From Trichopria drosophilae (Eukaryota; Arthropoda; Insecta; Hymenoptera; Diapriidae): a stretch of 64,000 nucleotides of DNA. The stretch covers positions 87,498,501-87,562,500 of the forward strand of contig CM059582.1 of assembly GCA_030407085.1 (NCBI GenBank), read 5' to 3'. Numbering within the stretch: the first letter of the stretch is position 1; every line of letters starts with the position of its first letter. The translations under genes were made by a program, and so were the position numbers. Under the pieces are notes generated by a model, which did not search any database, had not been told where the DNA came from, and saw only the letters and a list, made by a program, of their open reading frames with translations. Positions 1 through 9,404 of this stretch are shown here, in pieces.

Positions 1-353
1 TTATTATTAGTTGTGAAAACCCCAGCTTCGAAGAGATAACATATCAGAAACGTATTGTTCAAAACATGCAACCAATGAAGACACTTCTCCAGCACAGTTT
101 GATACAGATATGTATATATATCGTAAATGTATTTTTATTTCTTGATAAAGAATTTACAAAACTTCAGTAGATTCCTATAATATTATGAATTTTATTCTTT
201 TTCAGTGTCAACTTTCGATAAATATTTCGATAAATTAGATTTTGTTATTGATAAAGTCACGCAACTTACTTAGTGTATATGTATATGTATTGTTCACATG
301 TATGTATATATCCACCCATACACATTTTTGTATACGTAGGTATATCTAACAAA
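1..353. other. AT-rich sequence, no feature recognised
   Basis: No coding region with recognisable similarity, RNA gene or terminal repeat was found. The stretch has short TA-rich runs near 110-130 and 275-335. A 63-codon reverse-strand frame crosses it but has no recognisable content. Confidence 0.5.
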
Positions 354-362
354 AAGAAGTCG

Positions 363-1215
363 CGTTGGCTGAGGTGCTAGCGTGTTTGCTTCGTAATTTG
401 AGGGTTGTGCTTTCAAATCCCGACATTGGTAATTTTTTTCCCTTTTTTTTCTCAATTTGTTACAAATTATTAAAAATGATAACAACTGTGAATTTTAAAT
501 AATTTTATTGTTTTTAAAATATCTTTTTCTAGGACAAATGTATTTTCTTGTATTCCTTCCTAATATTCATTTATTTAAAGTGATGAGATAATTGTAATTA
601 TCATAATAATAATTGTATAATAATAAGTTGGACATTTTTATGAATGGGAATGAAGTTTGCTTTCTGCTCGATGGGTTGAAAAAACGTGCCACTGTCGAAT
701 CTTCGCGTTCATTAGATGTGCCCGATGTTTCACCAATTTTTGTTTTCATTGTTTTTACAAGTATCACTGTGGAAATTGCATTGTAGCTCCAGAAAATGAA
801 ATAATAAATGTAGAAGTTTCTTATACGAATATGCTGTAATAACGTATATTTTTATTCCATAAAACAGATTTATTTTTATTTGCATATTACAGTGAATGAT
901 TAATTGAAATTATTAGTAGTCAAAATAATAACAATAATAACCGTTATAATAATAATAATTATGATAATTAAAATGATGTTATAACTATCAATACTCATTA
1001 ATATTAGGAAGGAATCAAATAAAAAATATTTTTACTAAAAAAACAAGATTTAAAAAACAATAAAAACATTTAAAATTCACAGTTTTAATCATTTTTAATA
1101 ATTTGTAACAAATTATGGAAAAAAGAAAAAAAAATGAAATCACCAATGTCAGGATTCGAACGCACAACCTTCGGAGAAACGATTTTCCGACGGGAGACGC
1201 ACGAGTTAGCTATTC
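363..1215. repeat. Inverted-repeat element with tRNA-like ends
   Basis: The sequence at about 363-560 recurs in reverse complement at about 1000-1215, giving a long imperfect inverted repeat around a 440-bp centre. Each outer part looks tRNA-derived. The left copy (363-427, plus strand) has an A-box-like stretch TGGCTGAGGTGCTAGCG and a B-box-like TTTCAAATCCC. The right copy (1143-1215, minus strand) has GTTCGAATCC and also ends in GACATTGG. The inner arms share an AT-rich stretch containing TTGTTACAAATTATTAAAA. The acceptor ends do not pair, so these are not functional tRNAs. A SINE-like or foldback element with internal Pol III promoter remnants is the best reading. Confidence 0.5.
657..839 (+). 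pseudogene. Cys-rich fragment, possibly piggyBac-like tail
   Basis: A 60-codon frame in the centre of the inverted-repeat element contains CARCFTNFCFHCFYKYHC, a C-x2-C-x4-C-x2-C arrangement followed by YH. The C-terminal zinc-binding tail of piggyBac-type transposases has a comparable C-x2-C...CFxxYH pattern, so this may be a transposase remnant that once mobilised the element. The frame is short, nothing else of a transposase is visible, and no TTAA target site was identified. The assignment is weak and chance is a real alternative. Confidence 0.2.
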
Positions 1216-1990
1216 GAATCCGTCGGATTGCTGCCGGGATTCTATCGCACGACAGAGAATGAGCTTCCCCTTTGAAACATTCGACAATCGCTGTAAATGC
1301 ATATACATATGTATGTATATACATGTATATATATACATATATGCTATAGCACCGAATTCCGGGATGCTCTTGACGATCTCGGCCAACTTCGGTCTTCCCC
1401 GACTAACGTGTATGAATACGGTTTGTCCTATACATGTGTATACGTACACATGTAAACAAAAATGTGGGGCCCCGCTAAGAACCCTTCGAGAAAATCTTTG
1501 ATACGGGCCTGACGAGAGATCGAACGTCGAACTTCGTAATACCGTCGGCAGATGTCATATCAATCAGTGCACTTAAAAGTTGTAGGCGTCGCTACAGTCA
1601 AATCTGACTTCCGACTTTTTGGAAGAACACCCTTAATCGAACGATTTGGAAGTTTTAGCATGCGTAACAAATATATATATATATATAAATAATTGAGATA
1701 ATAAAATAAAATAAAATTTAACTATGTATGAAATGAATATTAAATATACACAAATATTTTTTCTTTCTAAAGTTAAAGCAAAACGTCTCAAAAAAAGTGA
1801 CCTATAGTTGCGATAAAGTTAGAAAACAAAAACCACGTATAACAACGTATAGATGCACATAACCAAATAGAATTTGACAAAATAAGTTAACAAAACAAAA
1901 TGTCATACACCCATATTGATAAACAATAAATTCATCAAATATTTTAAAAATGATTTTTGATGTTAAAAATTTGTATTATGTAATGTATCA
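1216..1990. other. Non-coding stretch with TA/CA microsatellite
   Basis: Contains alternating ATGTATATAC-type microsatellite (about 1296-1345 and 1430-1450), a moderately GC-rich patch with no recognisable gene (1345-1640), and then AT-rich DNA. Overlapping frames on both strands at 1115-1501 follow from the palindromic microsatellite and the tRNA-like repeat and are not supported as genes. Confidence 0.5.
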
Positions 1991-2015
1991 TTATTTAAAT
2001 AAGCATTATACATAC

Positions 2016-2192
2016 TTGCTGTACAACTGGCTCTAATGTCCATTTCGACTCAGGTGGTTGTATCATTTCTACAGCTTTATAAAAGCTCTTCATGCTTGTA
2101 ATCCGAGGCCATGAAACATAGTATTGACTTGGAGTTACCCAAACTTTTGGAACTAATTGCATTTCATCAGCAAATTCAATGATTAAATTCAT
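2016..2192 (-). CDS. Candidate first coding exon with splice donor
   Basis: An ATG at 2192-2190 opens 59 codons ending exactly at a consensus-like donor (CAGCAA followed by GTATGT at 2015-2010), phase 0. The peptide starts MNLIIEFADEMQLVPKVW and contains tryptophan/proline patches (WVTPSQYYVSWPR). I do not recognise a named family, although short N-terminal modules of this feel occur in multicopy insect proteins. No second exon was identified to the left. The 140 bp upstream (2193-2332) is the same leader that precedes the Penelope-like reading frame at 11442, so this may be a host exon captured by, or sharing a promoter with, a repeat. Not proven to be expressed. Confidence 0.3.
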
Positions 2193-2332
2193 TTTTCACG
2201 ATAAGTGAATTTTCTTCTTGACCGACAGTAGATAAATTTTACAATATAACAGGTTCTTGGCTTATTCGGTCGGTGTATACAAAATAATAAAAACGACAAT
2301 ATTTAGGTTTTGGCTGTCGATGTCAGCCCTCG
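2193..2332 (-). repeat. Leader repeat, copy 1 (Penelope-associated)
   Basis: Reverse complement closely matches 11302-11441, and its distal part also matches 15777-15866. All three begin CGAGGGCTGACATCGACAGC. Copies 1 and 2 end TTATCGTGAAAAATGAATTT, so each runs into an ATG. It probably represents the 5' untranslated/pseudo-LTR part of a Penelope-like element. Confidence 0.7.
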
Positions 2333-3192
2333 AATTCTTTTTCTTGCTTGTTTTTTACCAATAAATTGGAAAGGTTTCAGATTTTGTTTCATAGTTCGAC
2401 CATGTAAAATGTAAGATAATTTATAACTCTGTAATAATTCGCGATGCAAAATCTTTAAAGACAAATTACATTTTCAGTATAACATTTATGCAAAAAGGCA
2501 TTTTTTGCTTTTTACTACAATATTGTATTGAAATATCATATGTACCACGTGAGCCGTGACTTGAAGCAATTCGAACAATGTTCTCTCCATTCGTCTTCGA
2601 TTTGAATGCTTCTGTTGCGAATACATAATGGTCTTATAATTCAAAAGTCTTTTATTTTCTCTCCGGTACATAATATGCTGTATGCTGTATTTCAATATAT
2701 ACATAGTTATTTTATTATTGATTTTATTCGGCTTCATAAATAACTTCAATAAAATTTAGATGAGTTTATTTACGAAATTACCGTACAATTGAAGAGCGAA
2801 TTCAAATTTTTATTGCAAAATATTTCTACTTGAATATTTATTATTTTACGTCTTACTTATGTATTTATTTAAACACGTGTGGGTAAAAATCACTTGTTAT
2901 CCTTTTTTGGCCTTGTCATAAATGATTAGCTGACTGTTCAAGTTAATATGTGATATTAATTATATCATATCCCTGTGATATTATTTTCTTCGTCAAATGC
3001 AACGATTTGGGAGGTAGGATTGCTAATTAATAGAGAACTTGTACCAAATAAAAATAAAAGATTTAAATCAATTGTTCTAATATGTGTTACATTTCCTTTT
3101 TTGGAGATTACCTAATTAATTCTTTATTCACTTAAAAAAATATAATGTAACTTAATTTTGAAATAATAAATTAATTAACATATCATTATAAT
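2333..3192. repeat. Left arm of large inverted repeat, outer part
   Basis: Matches the reverse complement of 16222-17002, and its inner end matches about 15690-15770. The arm continues at 10240-10474 beyond the gypsy insertion. It contains an 87-codon minus-strand frame (2486-2749) that is also open in the other arm (16586-16849) with about four amino-acid differences. That frame opens with TTG rather than ATG and has no recognised domain. Divergence between arms is low (a few percent by eye). Confidence 0.8.
3189..3192. repeat. Target-site duplication TAAT, left copy
   Basis: TAAT immediately left of the LTR. The same four bases follow the other LTR at 10240-10243. A 4-bp duplication fits Ty3/gypsy integration. 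Confidence 0.8.
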
Positions 3193-4025
3193 TGATGTAA
3201 ATTGAGCAGGATGCCAAAATCATCAAGAGATGACGTTGGACCAAATTTCCGCGGCTAATCAGTCGGAGAATGCAGAGAAGAAGAGGGATTGGTCGAAAAA
3301 TAAAAGAAAAACGTAATTTATATTCTAAGTTCAGAAAGACTTCACAAGGGACCGAGCACGCGCTATTTTATCGAAGGCATTGAAATTTCGCGACGCGACC
3401 CGACGGTTCCTAGTTTGGAAGACAATAAAAACACAAAAAAAAAATAATAATAATAATAATAATAAATATGAAGTCCGAAGGAGTGCCGGAACGCAAGTCC
3501 GCGCCAATGGCGCGAGTATGCGAGTGGTTTCGTGCGTTTAGGGAACACTTCTTTTTCGTCTCTGGGTCTTCCAAATGTGCACGAAGGCGGATGGACGCTG
3601 TGTGCCTCAGAAAACTGCGGAGACTCGCACGACTGCACCTGGCGCAAAAATGCAAGATATTGCATGTATACTGCGCTGTGCAAAAAGTGCGGTTGAAGTC
3701 TGCAGGGAAATTGTAAGGATCGCACAGGTAGCGCCAGAGCGCTCGAAGGTGCGACTGTGGGAGAGGATCGAGGTTAGGTGAGCGAGGGAACACCAAGAGA
3801 TGTTGCCTCGGGGAAGGCTGAAAGCCAAGTGCCAGAGCTTGTGCCTCACTCCAACAGGTAACCTCGGAGAGCGAGGCGGTGGTACCAGCGGAGAGGGAGA
3901 GGAGATCGACACGCACTCTGTCGGAACGTGCTCGAAACGATTGCACAGCTACCGATTGCTGCGAAATTTAAAAGCGAGAGAAAGAGTCGTTTCTCGGAAC
4001 TATTTATTTGGGGACGTTTACGTCA
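3193..4025 (-). repeat. Gypsy 1, 3' LTR
   Basis: Begins TGATGTAAATTGAGCAGGA and ends TTTACGTCA on the plus strand; the element reads on the minus strand, so this is the 3' LTR. It contains an (AAT)n run near 3445-3467. Long open frames (for example 3410-3946) run through both LTRs but show no recognisable domain. Confidence 0.95.
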
Positions 4026-4038
4026 ATTCCCCCCTTAA
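4026..4038 (-). promoter_or_regulatory. Polypurine tract of gypsy 1
   Basis: On the minus strand the bases directly before the 3' LTR read TTAAGGGGGGAAT, a purine run in the position where plus-strand DNA synthesis is primed in LTR retrotransposons. Confidence 0.8.
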
Positions 4039-4397
4039 TTGAACGACTCTTTCTCTAAGCGTAAATATTTATATTTCTCGGATGATACGTGTGCTCGCAT
4101 GCTCTTGTGTTTTTTTTTCTTTTTTTTTTTTTTATTATGATTTATTTCAAAATATAGGTACATAGACTATGTCTTATAATAGGAAACAAAACTTATGAAA
4201 CTATGGTTTACAATATTAGTAGATAAGTATACCGCACGCAATGTTCCTTTTTTTTTTTGTTGAACTTACAGTCTCTTATCATTGTTTATATACATTATGA
4301 ACACAGCATTAAATATCACAACGCGTTTTTTTTCATTCATTATTCACAGCACTTTTTATCACAACACTTTTTTTGTTTATTTTTTTCTTCTTACAGT
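4039..4397. other. Gypsy 1 3' non-coding region
   Basis: Between the third ORF and the 3' LTR. AT-rich, with T-runs at about 4111-4133 and 4251-4260. No gene seen. Confidence 0.6.
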
Positions 4398-4802
4398 TCA
4401 GTTCCGCTGCTGCAGCTCCTCTAACTCTTGTAGCAATTTCTCATACTCGCTGATTTCCTCGTCAGTCATCGGCGTGATACTCGCATCCACGAGTTCAAGG
4501 TCTTCGGAAAAATCCATTAATTCCGGGAATCGACTGATCTGGTTTTTGTCCACTGGTCCGGGCGTACTGACGGAAATACTCGGTGTCGTTTGGGTCGTCG
4601 GGATCGTCGCCTGATCCATTGAAGGCCGAGGGTTGACCGGCTCGATGCCGATGTTGATCTTCAGCAGCTGCCCCAGTTTTGCGAAAATCAAAACTTTTTC
4701 TTCCATTCTTCCTGCAGCGTGGGCTCGAAGGCAATCTTCCAATAACCTCTTTGTCTTTATGCGGATTCCACCGCGAGCCCTCTTGTTTTCCATTCGGTCC
4801 AT
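4398..4802 (-). CDS. Gypsy 1 third ORF, acidic, env position
   Basis: 134 codons with a true ATG (4802-4800), downstream of integrase and before the polypurine tract. The N-terminus is basic (MDRMENKRARGGIRIKTKRL). The C-terminus is acidic and helix-prone (MTDEEISEYEKLLQELEELQ), with a Ser/Thr/Pro-rich middle. It has no signal peptide, no hydrophobic segment and no envelope-like feature, so it is not an env gene. The frame is uninterrupted although pol is broken. Function unknown; an accessory structural protein is conceivable. The second gypsy element also has an ORF at this position (21073-21594), but the sequences are not visibly alike. Confidence 0.6.
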   Translation of the reverse strand: MDRMENKRARGGIRIKTKRLLEDCLRAHAAGRMEEKVLIFAKLGQLLKINIGIEPVNPRPSMDQATIPTTQTTPSISVSTPGPVDKNQISRFPELMDFSEDLELVDASITPMTDEEISEYEKLLQELEELQQRN

Positions 4803-4882
4803 AAAGTTTTCGAAACGATACTAATTACTTGGTCCCGAATTTTTTTTGACGAGAGCGGAGTGCGTACCGACACGGCGAAGGA

Positions 4883-6637
4883 TTAGCGAGTTCTGCCACG
4901 GCAGCGGCACGTCGGGCGGCATCGGCTTTTGGTCGGGCGTCCTCGGCGTTTCGGGGCTCTGGTTACCATGGGAGACTCTCCGAACGTTTGGCTCATGTTT
5001 GATAGGCTATCCAGAGTCGTGCGAGGCCAGTAGTTCGAAGTTTCGCGCGTTTCTGCTAGCGCAGTTTCTGGATTCGGCGGCAGCATTGGCGAATGAGCGC
5101 GCCTCTCTCGTGGTGGCGGGTTCGATGTGCTTCGTAATGCGTTTTGAAAATTTCCTTTTGGTCGCGATATTGTTGTTATTTCCCGACGCGGAATGTCATC
5201 TTCACGATGTAAATCACGTACGCTATTCGGCACTCGCTTCAGCGAGCTAACATGTAGTTTTATTTTCTCCTGTCCAGGTCGTTCCAAAACAAACACTTCA
5301 CCACTGCACTTTTCAATAATTTTAAAAGGTCCGCTCCATCGGGGAGCAAGATTAGCGTTATAACCTTCCGCGGCGTTTGAAAGCGTAAAGTTTTTAGCAT
5401 ACACTGAATCACCAACTTCTAAATTTGAAATTTCGCCATTCCATGGCGAAACTTGAGCGGATTGCATTTGACGAGCTTCGTCGATTCTTTTTTGTGTGGT
5501 TTCGTTGTATGGTTGCATCCGTTCTCCTGGACGCGGCAATGTCCGACCAAGCAGCATTTTAATGGGCGACTGACCGGTGTTTCGATTTCTTCGTCGTCTC
5601 GTGGCAAAAACAATCTTCGGAAGATGCAAATCCCAATCACGGTGTTTCTGGCCCATTAATCCTATTCGCATGCCTTTTTTCAAATCCTGATTCCTCCTTT
5701 CAGTAGGATTCGCCTGCGCGTGATAGGCGGGGGTTGTGTGCACTGTTACTCCCCAATCCTTACACCTCTTCTGCCAAGCCGGGCCACGAAACTGCGGGGC
5801 ATTGTCACTTAGAATCACTCGCGGGTATCCCCAACGCATAAAAACTTCTTTTTCTAATATAGGTGCGATAGTGGCGATTTCGGAGTTTGACACGGCGAAA
5901 GCTTCGACCCATCGTGACATTGTGTCTGTGGCCACGAGTATGAAACGTTTTCCACGTGCTATCCTCGGGTACGGCCCCATCATGTCGATGCTTACTGTAT
6001 CCCACGGTGCGAATGGTTGACGAGGCTTAGATTGTCCTTGAGCTATTGGTTTCGAGGTTTTCACGAGAAGGCAGGTTGGGCAAGTGAACACTATTTTACG
6101 AACGTCACTTCTCATCCGAGGCCAGAAGTAGTGCTCGCGTAATGCACGAAGAGTTTCGTGAGCTCCAGGGTGACAAGCGAGCGGATCATCGTGAAAATGT
6201 TTTGTGACGGTTTCTCGGCACTCGTATGGTACATACAATCGTGGAATTTGTCCATTCTCCAGAATGTATAACGCTTCGTCTATGTAAGTGCAAGTTTGTC
6301 CGGGTTGAAGAAATCGTTCTACATCCTGTAGATCTATACGTTCGTTGGATTGAGCTGCGATAATTTGAGCACGGAGATCTTGTGCGGTTGTTTCGGCGAT
6401 ACGATATTCTTCTTCTCTAGACGGACGTTCTGGAGGAAAAAGATCTTCGAGTTCTGTTCCGTTATCCTGATAAATTTCTTCACCTGGCCCGCGAGAGAGC
6501 CCATCAGGAAGCTCATTGCACTTTCCTGCGACGTGTTCTACATTAAAGTTGTAACTTTGCAGATACATTGCCCAACGACGTAATTTGCCCTTTCCATCCT
6601 TGGTATTATCGAGCCACGTCAAGGCCTTATTGTCCGT
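4883..6637 (-). pseudogene. Gypsy 1 pol C-part: RNase H end, integrase
   Basis: Continues the frame of the upstream pol segment after a single TGA (6640-6638). It opens with the end of RNase H/connection (NVEHVAGKCNELPDGLSR). The integrase zinc-binding region has H...H around HFHDD/HPGAHETL and then CPTC. The catalytic triad is visible: D in SIDMMGPYP, D in LSDNAPQFRG and E in NPTERRNQDLKKG. A GPY/F-type region follows (VGDSVYAKN ... LAPRWSGPFKI). A basic, Arg-rich tail ends the protein near 4883. The integrase portion itself has no stop or frameshift. Confidence 0.9.
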
Positions 6638-8278
6638 TCAAAGCGTGAATTGTCCATCTTCCAAATAATGTCGAAATTTGCGCAGTGCCCAGATTACCGC
6701 CAGGCATTCTTGTTCATTGCTGTGATATCTCTTCTCAACCTTCGTGAATTTTGCAGAGGCATAAGCGATAATTCTGCGAACGTCGCGATCTCCACATTGG
6801 TAGAGAACTGCCCCCATTCCCGTCGCGCATGTATCTGTTTGGAGTACGAACGGTTTGTTTGGATCCGGGCGACAAAGAGTGAGTGGGGCACTAAATGCGC
6901 GTTTGATATCTTCAAAAGCTTGCTGATTTTTTTCTGTCCAACGCCAAGGCGCATTAGATGAAAGGAGTTCGGTGAGAGGTAATGCGATTCGAGCAAAATT
7001 TGGCACATACTCGCGCAGCCAATTGCAGATTCCAAAGAAACGCCGCAAATCTCGTCGGTTTCGTGGTACAGATGCCTCCAGTATCCCTCGTACGTGTTCG
7101 GTTTTTGCTTGATTCCCTGCACTAGTAATCCGATGTCCTAAAAAATCGAGATTGTCCGACCCAAAAAAGCACTTTTCAAGAGAGCAAGTCAATCCGTAAA
7201 TTCTTAGTCGTTCAAATACTTTTCCTAAATGAAGCAGATGCTCTTCCCAGGAGCTCGAGTAAACCACGAAATCATTCAGATAAGACCGCACAAAATCATT
7301 CATAAATCCGCACAGCACTTCTTGGGTGATAAAGTTATTAAAACATCCTGGCGCGTTCTTGAGTCCGAAACTCATTACCTTCCATTGGTAGAGTCCGCCA
7401 TCCGGGGCGGAAAACGCGGTATAGGGTTTGGAACTTTCTGTCATTGGAATCTGCCAGTATCCATTCTTCAGATCGAGCGTAGTGAAGATTCGAGCAACAC
7501 CTATATCCTTGACAACTTCTTGAATGATTGAAAGGTTCTGAGCAGTGTCCTTGGTGAGGGCGTTAAGTCTTCGGTAGTCAATACAAAAACGAAATCGTCC
7601 GTCCTTTTTCTTCGCCATGACGATCGGCGAACTGTACGCTGATGACGATGGTTCAATTAGACCGTCTGCCAGCATCTCGCGGATTTGCTCTTGAATTGCC
7701 TTATTCTTCTCAGCCGAGTATCTGTACGGAGCGAGGCGAAAAGGCTTATCACTCGTCAGTTCGATATCGTGTTTAATGTATCTCGTTTGACGCAAAGGCC
7801 CACCGCTAAAAAATACGTCTGCGTATTCTTCTAAAATTTCCTGAAGTCCGGAACAATGCATTTCTGGGAGATTATGTTGCACTAAAGAGAAGAAATCCTT
7901 GGGTAAGGTAATTTTATCCTTCGATACTGGTGTGTCTCGAACCAGAAATACACGGCGGCGCTTATCTGTTCCAATATGCAGGCAATCTTGTTCGTGGTTA
8001 TGTATGGCCTTCTGCGATTTTAGCCAGGTTCTTCCAAGTGTCACTTCAGATTCGAGATCGGGACATACTAGGAATCGCACTTTTTCAGTGATACCGTTGA
8101 TGCAAACAGGCAAATAACACGCTGATTTTAGTACCATTATGCTCCCGCGACGCGCTGTCGTCACCGAACATTGCACTGTTTCGAGTTCAATGTTTTTCGT
8201 CACGAAATCTGGACGCACGAAACTATCACTTGCGGCAGAATCTATTAATGCCTTCGTTTCCAAGCCATTTACAGTCAC
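6638..8278 (-). pseudogene. Gypsy 1 pol N-part: protease, RT, RNase H
   Basis: 546 codons from the first ATG in frame. Aspartic protease motif ALIDSAASDSFV near residue 10; an LGRTWL motif follows. Reverse transcriptase blocks in order: FRFCIDYRRLN, TLDLKNGYWQIPM, FGLKNAPGCFN and SYLNDFVVYS. The last is the catalytic YxDD box with the first Asp replaced by Asn. RNase H follows (QTDTCATGMGAVLYQ, NEQECLAVIWALRKFRHYL). The frame stops at a TGA (6640-6638) where an Arg codon is expected, consistent with a CGA-to-TGA change. Either change should disable the element. Confidence 0.93.
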
Positions 8279-8407
8279 GGCTAAAAAACCGACAAATTCC
8301 CTTGGCGTTTTTGCTGATGCAATTAAGGCGCGGCTGATCCAGGGGCAGGGTTGGCCGCCACTTCCGCTGCCCCGCGCCAGTTTCCCGACACCTGATGATA
8401 AGGGTTT

Positions 8408-9304
8408 CTAGGACAATCGCGGTGCCAATGCCTTTCCGAACAATGCTGACACTGAGGTAGCGTGCGCCTTGGATGCTGCAATGGCGTCGTGTTTGACGCC
8501 TCCGGTACATCTCTTCGGGTTTTTACTGGAACTGCCGTGACATATGAAGAAAGAAGTTACTTCGCGTTTAGAAACACGCTTTTCTTCTATCTCATCTTGC
8601 TCGATTTGAACCGCTCTAGAGATAAGATCTTCTACGTTCTCAAAGGTCGTCGTCCGCAGGAGTTTCTTTATTGAAGTTCGTAGAGATTCTACCAGTACGG
8701 CTACCAACTGATCCTCGTGCATCCCCGGGAATACTCGTCGAGCGAGGAGATGTCGTTGTTCAAGGAAGAGTTCCGTGCTTTCCTTTTCACCTTGAGGTTG
8801 GCCGTAAATTTTCGCACTAAGTTTCCTCAAAACATTTGCCAAAGCATAACGGTTGTAAAGCATTTCGCACAATTTTACCCAATTTACATTTAATGTTCGG
8901 TACATCGCCCACCAACGCGCAGCATCGTCCTTCAACGCGCGAGAGGCGAGTCGAACGCGTGCGTGCGCCTCTGTATTCGATGCATTAAATGCTTCTTCAC
9001 ACTCGCGGACAAATACATACGGATCTTCGTGCTCACGTCCAGCGAATTCGGGTAACTCCAAGTTAACACGCGCTATCGCACGAAAAAACCGTTCCCAATT
9101 CTCCATGGCGGGCTGTGAATGCTGACCGGTCCGAAAACAATTTGTATTGTTGACCGGTTGTTCTGGAGTTTCGTGACTCGAACCGTCGATTTGCGAAACT
9201 GACGGATCACGGATATCGAAATCGGGATTTTGTTGAGCGCCACCGGTTTTTTCTCGACTACCGGAAGTCGTAGCGATAATTTTCGAAGGAGGTGTTCTCT
9301 GCAT
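8408..9304 (-). CDS. Gypsy 1 gag
   Basis: 298 codons with ATG at 9304-9302. It has a Ty3/gypsy-type capsid core (residues about 70-215): LPEFAGREHEDPYVFVREC, DDAARWWAMYR and EKESTELFLEQRHLL, the Retrotrans_gag pattern. The expected CCHC knuckle (CQHCSERHWHRDC, near 8460-8410) lies in a different frame from both gag and pol. Gag therefore ends at a TAG (8410-8408) just as the knuckle ends, and pol resumes in the gag frame. Two small indels around the knuckle, or recoding, could explain this. It is probably a damaged nucleocapsid. Confidence 0.85.
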   Translation of the reverse strand: MQRTPPSKIIATTSGSREKTGGAQQNPDFDIRDPSVSQIDGSSHETPEQPVNNTNCFRTGQHSQPAMENWERFFRAIARVNLELPEFAGREHEDPYVFVRECEEAFNASNTEAHARVRLASRALKDDAARWWAMYRTLNVNWVKLCEMLYNRYALANVLRKLSAKIYGQPQGEKESTELFLEQRHLLARRVFPGMHEDQLVAVLVESLRTSIKKLLRTTTFENVEDLISRAVQIEQDEIEEKRVSKREVTSFFICHGSSSKNPKRCTGGVKHDAIAASKAHATSVSALFGKALAPRLS

Positions 9305-9384
9305 TCTTTAATACGGGCGCGAGTCTAGACTTTTCCTAGTCCACTACCACGTCGGTCGAAAATTTACGCGCGACGCGATGTCAG

Positions 9385-9402
9385 GCCCCACGTTGGGCGC
9401 CA
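9385..9402 (-). promoter_or_regulatory. Primer-binding site, tRNA-Lys type
   Basis: Minus-strand TGGCGCCCAACGTGGGGC, two bases inside the 5' LTR. From general knowledge the 3' end of insect tRNA-Lys(CTT) ends GCCCCACGTTGGGCG plus CCA, which is complementary over all 18 bases. Confidence 0.85.
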
Positions 9403-9404
9403 GT

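Noticed and set aside
363..427. Functional tRNA gene
   Set aside because: Promoter-box-like sequence is present, but acceptor ends do not pair and no clear anticodon arm can be drawn.
1085..1501. Overlapping frames of 79-128 codons on both strands
   Set aside because: They traverse tRNA-like repeat and palindromic TA/CA microsatellite; the translations are low-complexity and unlike any protein.
3410..3946. 178-codon minus-strand frame in the gypsy 1 LTR, repeated at 9543-10160
   Set aside because: It lies in both LTRs simply because the LTRs are copies. No domain is recognisable, and it runs into an Ile/Phe run from the (AAT)n microsatellite.
4398..4802. Envelope gene of gypsy 1
   Set aside because: No signal peptide, hydrophobic segment, cysteine pattern or cleavage site; the protein is short, charged and helical.
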